From the NCBI GenBank assembly GCA_027919835.1, contig JANVFP010000030.1:558001-622000 (forward strand): a DNA stretch of 64,000 nt, given 5' to 3'. The translations under genes were made by a program, and so were the position numbers. The DNA is from Lentinula raphanica. Lineage: Eukaryota > Basidiomycota > Agaricomycetes > Agaricales > Omphalotaceae. The notes under the pieces were generated by a model that ran no database searches, was not told the origin of the DNA, and saw only the letters and a list, made by a program, of their open reading frames with translations. Positions 58,101 through 64,000 of this stretch are shown here, in pieces (within the stretch, counting starts at the first letter, position 1; every line of letters starts with the position of its first letter).

Positions 58101-59529
58101 ATCCAATTTGTTACAACTTGGGGAGCTCATATGCTGAATTGTCATTGTGGACCGTCAAGGTGCGGGTACGTACTGGAACTTACAGAAAACCCTCGACTTC
58201 ACAATTGTGTTCCTGCACGAATTCACCGAGTCAGGGCAAAGCCCAGTCTCAGTCTCCCGAGATCACTGACAGAGACTCAGAGCGGGTCAGTAGGAGCTGA
58301 GAGCCTGGCCTCGAGAGTTGACAAACGGCCCGAGCATTCGGGAAGGCGAAGACGTCGACAGTCTCGATCCCGTCTAGGTAAATAATAGCACGGAAATGGT
58401 CGGAGGCTCAGTAAGTATACTACGTATGGGGTGTCTTTTGCGATGAGCTGATGAATCAGATGGTACAATTACAGTGTGCTGCAGCTCTTGACGGAGGTCT
58501 AGAAATGAGTAATGGGTTTCCTCCAGCGGGAGTTCTGGAATCGGTGTTTGGCCCGAACCTCACGTGAATGGATTGCGTTTTCTTGCGTTTGGGTTATTCG
58601 TTTTTTCCAATTCCTTCCTTCAGTTCTTTCACGAGCTATAGTATGATATCTGTCTGATTTCAGCAGTACCCGAACGTATTCAGAGTCGTCAGCTTCACGA
58701 AGATCTCAACGATGAGATGCATGCTCATGAGACGAGGAAAATGCTCTTGAATTTGGAGGGAAATGATTACTCCTGCATCGTTTTCCTGCGTGTGGGGGGA
58801 CTCTTTTGCTTCGTCTACGCGAATGGTCTACGCTCAGCACTCATAAAACCAGCTTCCGTTGATGACCGGAGAACTCAGAGTCGGAGTGGTGCTTGTACTT
58901 CTTCTGCTTTTGGTGGTTGGCAGCGGAATAATTGGCCGTGTACGTTTGTCTGTTCTGTCTCTTCGTTTAATGGGGTCAACTGACTGTTCGAATTCCGAAG
59001 AAAAGGGAGCACATTGTTGGCACAGACGGGTTATTCAATCCTGCCGCTTCCCAACATCGGCTCTTGTCGTTTGCGTTTGATTTGATGATTGAGTTGGAAG
59101 ACTGAATGCGGAGTCGACGATCAAGCTTTCAAGTCCAGTAAGCTCGGAAATGATCTACGAAATAGACTATTGAAAAAAATATTCATCGTGAGTATTGTAT
59201 ATTGCAATCCCCTGGGAAGGGCAGGTTCTGATCTCACCAAGTGGTCTTGCACGGATCAGGTCATGCATACTCCGGTTCGCGTTGGCGTTGTAGCAAATAC
59301 AAGACCCGCGGTCGATGGAAGGGTGAATATAGTTCCTTGAAATGACTTGAATGAAACCTATATTCCTACCTTTTGGGGATCTTTTTGCAGCTGAGAACGT
59401 TCTAGGCGGTCAACCTGACAGAAATGAAAATTTTTGATGCGATATGTTTCATCCAAGGTGAATGGCAAAGTCCCTGCTTTCCCAGGTTGCTCTCCCTTCA
59501 CTACCATATACGCATGCTCATTTTTTAGA

Positions 59530-59537
59530 TATAAAAG
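59530..59537 (+). promoter_or_regulatory. TATA box of the D-amino-acid oxidase gene
   Basis: TATAAAAG, about 100 bp before the ATG at 59631, in a T-rich context and with no competing match nearby. Confidence 0.55.
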
Positions 59538-59630
59538 CCAGTCAAAATTTCAAAGGCAGTCAACCCACCATCGAGTGCATCCAGCTCCAATCTACTCACA
59601 CATACATCTTCAATCTTCGAGTCTACCAGC

Positions 59631-61258
59631 ATGTTTGCCAAAGCATTCACTCCCAACTTCTTCTTGGAACTCGCTAACAACGAGCTACAACTTCGCATCG
59701 GTACTCCCAGTCCAGCTCCACCAAAGAACAAGCGTATCCTTGTTGTTGGCGGTGGTGTCAGTGGAATGACTGTAGGTATCCGTTCATCGTCAAGGCTTTA
59801 TCAAGCTGATTGATCTTTGTTTTAGTCGGCCTGGGCTCTGTTGGATCAAGGTTACGATGTAACCGTCCTCTCTGACAGATGGGCAGATCGCAAAAACCGT
59901 ATCACCTCCCAAATCGCGGGTGCACTGTAAGTTCACGAACGTGGATGATGCATACCAATGCTAACGACGTTGTTGAATCATCTCAGGTGGGAATATCCCC
60001 CTGCTGTTTGTGGAAAGCACACAGATGTAAGTCAAGAGAAAACTCGAACGAGATAGTCAGACTGAACTCTCGATAGGCGATTTCCTTGTGCCACTCCAAG
60101 GGCTGGGCAATGACCTCCTACAAAGTCTTCGAAGAACTTGCAACAAAATTAGGTGAAACTGACGGGATTGATCACGGCGTGAGAATGCGGGTGGCCAATT
60201 TCTTCTTCGATACGCCTCTTGAAGCTCGCCAGGATCAGCTGGAAAAATGGGAAGAGATCTGTTCCTTGTCACACACAGTATGTCTTTTCGAAAGTCGACT
60301 TCGGTCTAGTATCCTGATCATCATTACTCCAGATCAAAGGGCTCAAACGTAGCGCAGACCTCATCCAACACCACTCTGTGGATCCGAAGGCTGGAATGAA
60401 AGACGCCTACCAACTACTCTCTCCAGCCATCGATACCGATGTCTACACGATGTGGTTGCATTTCATATTGAGCTGCAAAGGCGCAACTTTTGTGACGGAA
60501 CGCATCAAAGGAAGCTTGCTCGACCAGGAAGAAGAACTCCTTTCCCGTTTCGATGCCTACGCGTTGATCAACGCGACGGGTCTTTCAGCATTAGAACTAG
60601 CTGGCGACAAAACCGTCTACCCCCTTCGAGGCGCTATCATCCGAGTGAAGAACGACGGAACCAAATTCCCCAAGCTCACTGAAGCTCTTGCAGTAACACA
60701 CGACGAAACATACGGAACTGATGAGGACATGGTGTTTATTGTCCCTCGAAACGACAACATTCTAATTCTGGGTGGTAAGTCAACAAAATATGGCATCACC
60801 TTTGATCGTTCGACAGATTCTAACGATGTTCTGATTCACGAACGATAGGAATCACGGAACCCAATGTATGGGACCTCAACTTGACCGTTGATACACCAGT
60901 TATCAAACGTATGCGCGAGCGCTGCAACGCCTTCGTTCCTGGGTTGGAAAATGCTGAATACGATGACGAAACCGATCTTCTACAAGGTCTGCGTCCTTTC
61001 CGCGGCTCCAACGTTCGCGTCGAGCGGGAAACTGCACCCAGAAAAGATGGATCATACAGTCGTATCATTCATAGTTACGGACAGGGTGGATCAGGATTCT
61101 CCCTATCTTTTGGATGTGCTGGAACGGTGAGTTTTTTTCTTTCTGATTCGGATTCAATCCCGTTACTGAATGAGTCTTAGGTTGTATCCCTTGTACAGGA
61201 GATTGAAGCATCCAAGCCCCCTGCGAAGATGGAACTTGTGAATGCGGTCTGTTACTAA
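59631..61258 (+). CDS. D-amino-acid oxidase (FAD-dependent)
   Basis: Seven exons (59631-59771, 59826-59926, 59987-60026, 60077-60277, 60333-60774, 60849-61126, 61181-61258) give 426 residues. The FAD-binding start RILVVGGGVSGMT is followed by SAWALLDQGYDVTVLSD and AGALWEYPPAVCG. Then come INATGLSALELAGDKTVYPLRG, ILILGGITEPN, LRPFRGSNVRVERE and HSYGQGGSGFSLSFGCA, the family signature in the substrate site. These enzymes oxidise D-amino acids to 2-oxo acids, ammonia and peroxide, usually in peroxisomes. The C-terminus here (NAVCY) is not a classical SKL-type peroxisomal signal. About 35 extra N-terminal residues precede the FAD motif. Longer than the usual 340-370 residues. Whether it prefers neutral or acidic substrates cannot be told. 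Confidence 0.9.
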
Positions 61259-63194
61259 ACTGATTTCCATTTCTCGTCGGACTACTACTAGGTTATGCCA
61301 TCTTTCATCAATCATCTACAATCTTTTTTCTTGCTCCTTGTTGTTGTATGTATGTATCTTGCTGTAAATTTTACTGATTAACTCAAGAACTGGTGATATC
61401 TGAGCTCGATTATCAAAATCGACTACAGTCCATTGAGAAAGCACCAACCGCCGATGGGTATGTACCTCATGCGACGATTTGTAGGAGCGGTAGATGCATA
61501 CGTAAATGGGAAATGACTTTGGCTGAGGCCTTGACTGAGGTGGGTATACATTTGGGGTTCCCCGATGTATTGGACACCTCGAGATCTCAGCATAGATAAA
61601 GCTCAGAAGTACATACAATGCATCGAAGCATAGCAGGATCGTCAAAAACAAATGCTCTTGATTGAATGTCATCGCGTGGAATCCAGTAAATCCACTTGTG
61701 ACCGGGATAAACCTTTGAATGGGGGTTTATAATGAACCCACCCAGCAGTGCAAAGCACACGTGAGAGGATCACAAGAAAGTGGATACATAGGTCACCTTC
61801 CGCGGTCTGCAACATAAAAACTTATTAATCTCAGAAATAAAAATCATTGAGCGCACCGTATGATTTAGCTGACATGAGGAAGGTAAGAGCAGAAAACATT
61901 TGTCATGACTCAATTCTTGTTTCAATGAGGTCCAACTATACCCCGCTCATGCACTCGAACGTCGCATGGGGTGAATCATAGGGTACCATATGCAACAAGT
62001 ACCCAGGTTGAGCGCAGACTGCATCCAGCCGAGACTAGCCGTAGACTCGGGCGATGAGCGCTGAGCGATGAAGTACAGAGGAACACACGGACATGTTAGA
62101 ATGATAATTATTACTATTGCTTCCTCATGCCCATCAAGTCGGAATTCGAGGAACGAGCGACTATGATAACAAGCTTATCATCCCAGGAGAGGGTCAACTT
62201 GAGGTCAGGGCTTCTAGGTGCATTCCAGCCGCATACTGTACTCTGCAGTCTACTGTCCCCTTCCGGCATGAGCATTCGCTTGCAGTGTGGACAGTTGGGC
62301 CCGGCTGTTCCCCTGTGGAACCCCATCTCCGGATGGAGGCGTATATCTTCCTTCCTTCCTGTATCATGTCTATCTTGAACATTCTGCCAAAATGAAAGAC
62401 TGCGGGAAGTAATAACAACTGCGGGAAGTAGCACCTGCGCTGCCCCAGTAGGCTGCTCTTTTGCATAGGTTTGGAGAAAATTTCTATGTCCGGGAGGAAT
62501 TAATTGAGACTCTAAGGGCTTTTGCAATGGAAAGATGAATTAGGATCAGAGCTAATCATTCAACTTGATGTAGAGTTCTATCATGAGGATGTCATCTCAA
62601 ACAAGCTTTACACGGGATGACTTACACTCACGAGAGGCAACCTTTGATAGAGAGTTTTAGGAACAAGGGGAGGGAGGCCTGGATTGATGTCTGCAGTCGA
62701 TCGTGATTTGCCCATTGAAGGACAAGGAGAAAGGTTTCCACGAGATACTTATGTGACAAGAGTCGGCAGTATAGAGCAGTATTTCGTTGTGCCAGTCATA
62801 ACTCGTCTGCAAAAAGATCAGTATAGCTTGAGAATCAGTGCTCAGTCAAGTAATCGTGTTCAGAATGGATATCAGACCTGTTGATAGAAGTATGATCAAT
62901 AACATTAACGCTAGACGTTGTTGAGGTTCAGGTCCTGCGGATTCAGGAGAAATTATGGCTTCTGCTCAGTGCTGGCCTGCGTTCAAGGGGTGAAAGAGAA
63001 GCTAAGCGCCTCTAAGCGCTAGACTCAAGAGGCGCTGACTGGCGCTAAGGGCCAAATTCGGGACGTTTCATTGGTCGACGGATCAACGTCACAGAGCGTG
63101 ACGGTCTGTAATTGAATTTGTGACCTTCACGCAAGACGCATTCCGAATCTTAACGCTCAGCTTCCAGAATCCAAGTTCAACGTCTTGGTGGACG
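61259..63194. other. Gene-free stretch
   Basis: Contains short open frames only, including a 137-codon minus-strand frame at 62114-62527 with a CPHC motif but no family resemblance. A perfect 9 bp inverted repeat (AGCGCCTCT at 63005-63013, AGAGGCGCT at 63028-63036) forms a stable stem 160 bp before the complex I gene. It sits in a region repeating GCGCT/AAGCGC words. Confidence 0.5.
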
Positions 63195-64000
63195 ATGTTC
63201 AAATCATCTATACGAGGTATTGTCCATTCTCATGCGTATGGACCTACAGTGATTTAGCCCATATCTGTGCATAGGGCTACCTCGTCCTCTTCGTCATAAA
63301 GTAGAAACTCGGAAATTTGCGACCGTCACCGATACTCCTGTTCGACGCTATGGTGGTTTGAAAGACCAAGACCGTATTTTCACAAATGCTTACTGTAAAC
63401 ATGACCATGGACTTAAAGGTGCCAAGGTGCGCTACAAAGAACACTATGGCTCCATCAGATTCTAATTCGTGTCTCAAGTCTAGAGGCGATTGGCATCGTA
63501 CAAAGGATATTCTCAACAAGGGAGATGCATGGATTATTCAAACAATCAAGGATTCTGGTCTTCGTGGTCGTGGTGGAGCTGGTTTTCCGTCAGGATTGAA
63601 GTGGAGTTTCATGAATAAACCGAACTGGCAGGACGACAAAAGGTATGTTCGTAAAACATCATATGAAAATCATGGACGAGGCTCATCACCAGAAATCAAG
63701 ACCACGTTATCTCGTTGTCAATGCTGACGAAGGAGAGCCCGGCACATGCAAAGACCGAGAGATCATGCGTGGTGATCCTCATAAACTCGTTGAAGGATGC
63801 CTGGTTGCTGGGAGAGGAATGAATGCCAATGCCGCCTATATTTACATCCGAGGAGAGTTCTATCAAGAAGCGTCTCACGTCCAGCAAGCTATCAACGAAG
63901 CTTATGCTGACGGTCTCCTTGGTCCGAATGCTTGCGGAAGCGGCTACGCGTTCGACGTCTATTTGCACAGAGGAGCTGGTGCTTATATCTGTGGCGAAGA
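63195..64000 (+). CDS. NDUFV1: NADH:ubiquinone oxidoreductase 51 kDa subunit, 5' half (partial, runs off the right edge)
   Basis: Four exons are visible (63195-63216, 63275-63426, 63479-63642, 63701 to the edge), all in phase. The start [20 protein letters not shown] is a basic, non-acidic mitochondrial presequence. Mature-type sequence follows: [51 protein letters not shown] (the FMN/NADH glycine-rich site), [20 protein letters not shown] and the [17 protein letters not shown] region. In complex I this matrix-arm subunit binds NADH and FMN and carries Fe-S cluster N3, whose cysteines lie in the missing C-terminal half. The gene looks intact as far as it goes. A first exon of only seven codons is chosen because it joins in phase. 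Confidence 0.94.

Larger units (their letters stand above)
51401..59630. other. 8.2 kb gene desert of degenerate repeats
   Basis: No reading frame longer than about 125 codons and none with recognisable content on either strand. Words such as CAAGCTTCAAGCTCAAG, TCGGAGTC and GATATCT recur. There is a divergent tandem duplication at 52448-52721 and a perfect 13 bp inverted repeat at 55085-55149. GATATC-rich segments near 53580-53770 and 54960-55150 lie in loosely inverted orientation. I read it as old, highly mutated transposable-element sequence, but no family could be named. Confidence 0.55.

Noticed and set aside
62114..62527. 137-codon minus-strand frame with a CPHC motif
   Set aside because: Only one Cys pair and no family resemblance; the overlapping plus-strand frames are equally open, so chance is more likely.

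Overview
This is a 64 kb piece of a fungal nuclear chromosome, almost certainly from an agaricomycete (Basidiomycota, probably Agaricales). The evidence is: genes cut by many 45-65 bp introns with GT(A/G)NG donors; short intergenic gaps; a tRNA gene with an intron after the anticodon; a Tad-like LINE with a poly(A) tail; and families I associate with mushroom genomes (Spt5-like NGN/KOW proteins, T5orf172-domain proteins, GH105, GPI-type secreted enzymes). Exon boundaries were placed by hand from splice motifs, frame and family similarity. They are models, not transcript evidence.

Layout. 1-8.3 kb: the 3' end of a HECT-like ligase gene, an Spt5-like NGN/KOW gene, and an intact-looking DDE integrase-core gene. 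9-11.4 kb: a decayed, truncated acetyl-CoA carboxylase pseudogene. 11.9-12.4 kb: a small T5orf172 (GIY-YIG-like) gene. 13.7-37.2 kb: a dense block of mostly conserved genes: cap-binding CBP80 (+), a secreted GH105-type hydrolase (-), a secreted SGNH esterase (+), a Yea4-type nucleotide-sugar transporter (-), a Pho80/Pcl-type cyclin (+), an unknown protein (+), NOP58 (-), a serine carboxypeptidase (+), an Rds1/ferritin-like secreted protein (+), SEC14 (-), tRNA-Arg(ACG) (-) and an NCBP3-like cap-binding protein (-).

37.5-47.5 kb is the most unusual part. A 1055-residue protein on the minus strand fuses a plant-type GDP-mannose 3,5-epimerase to two GT-A glycosyltransferase domains and a membrane tail. 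It is divergent from a 597-residue protein fusing a SAM methyltransferase to a GT8-like glycosyltransferase. Together they look like a self-contained pathway that makes an unusual GDP-sugar and builds a possibly O-methylated glycan. The methyltransferase-GT8 gene was tandemly duplicated with its promoter. The second copy has decayed and carries a 5'-truncated LINE with a perfect 15 bp target-site duplication.

47.5-51.2 kb: KRR1, with a candidate one-nucleotide exon, and an EAF-type elongation factor gene. 51.2-59.6 kb: a gene desert with degenerate repeats. 59.6-61.3 kb: a D-amino-acid oxidase. 63.2 kb to the right edge: the 5' half of the 51 kDa subunit of mitochondrial complex I.
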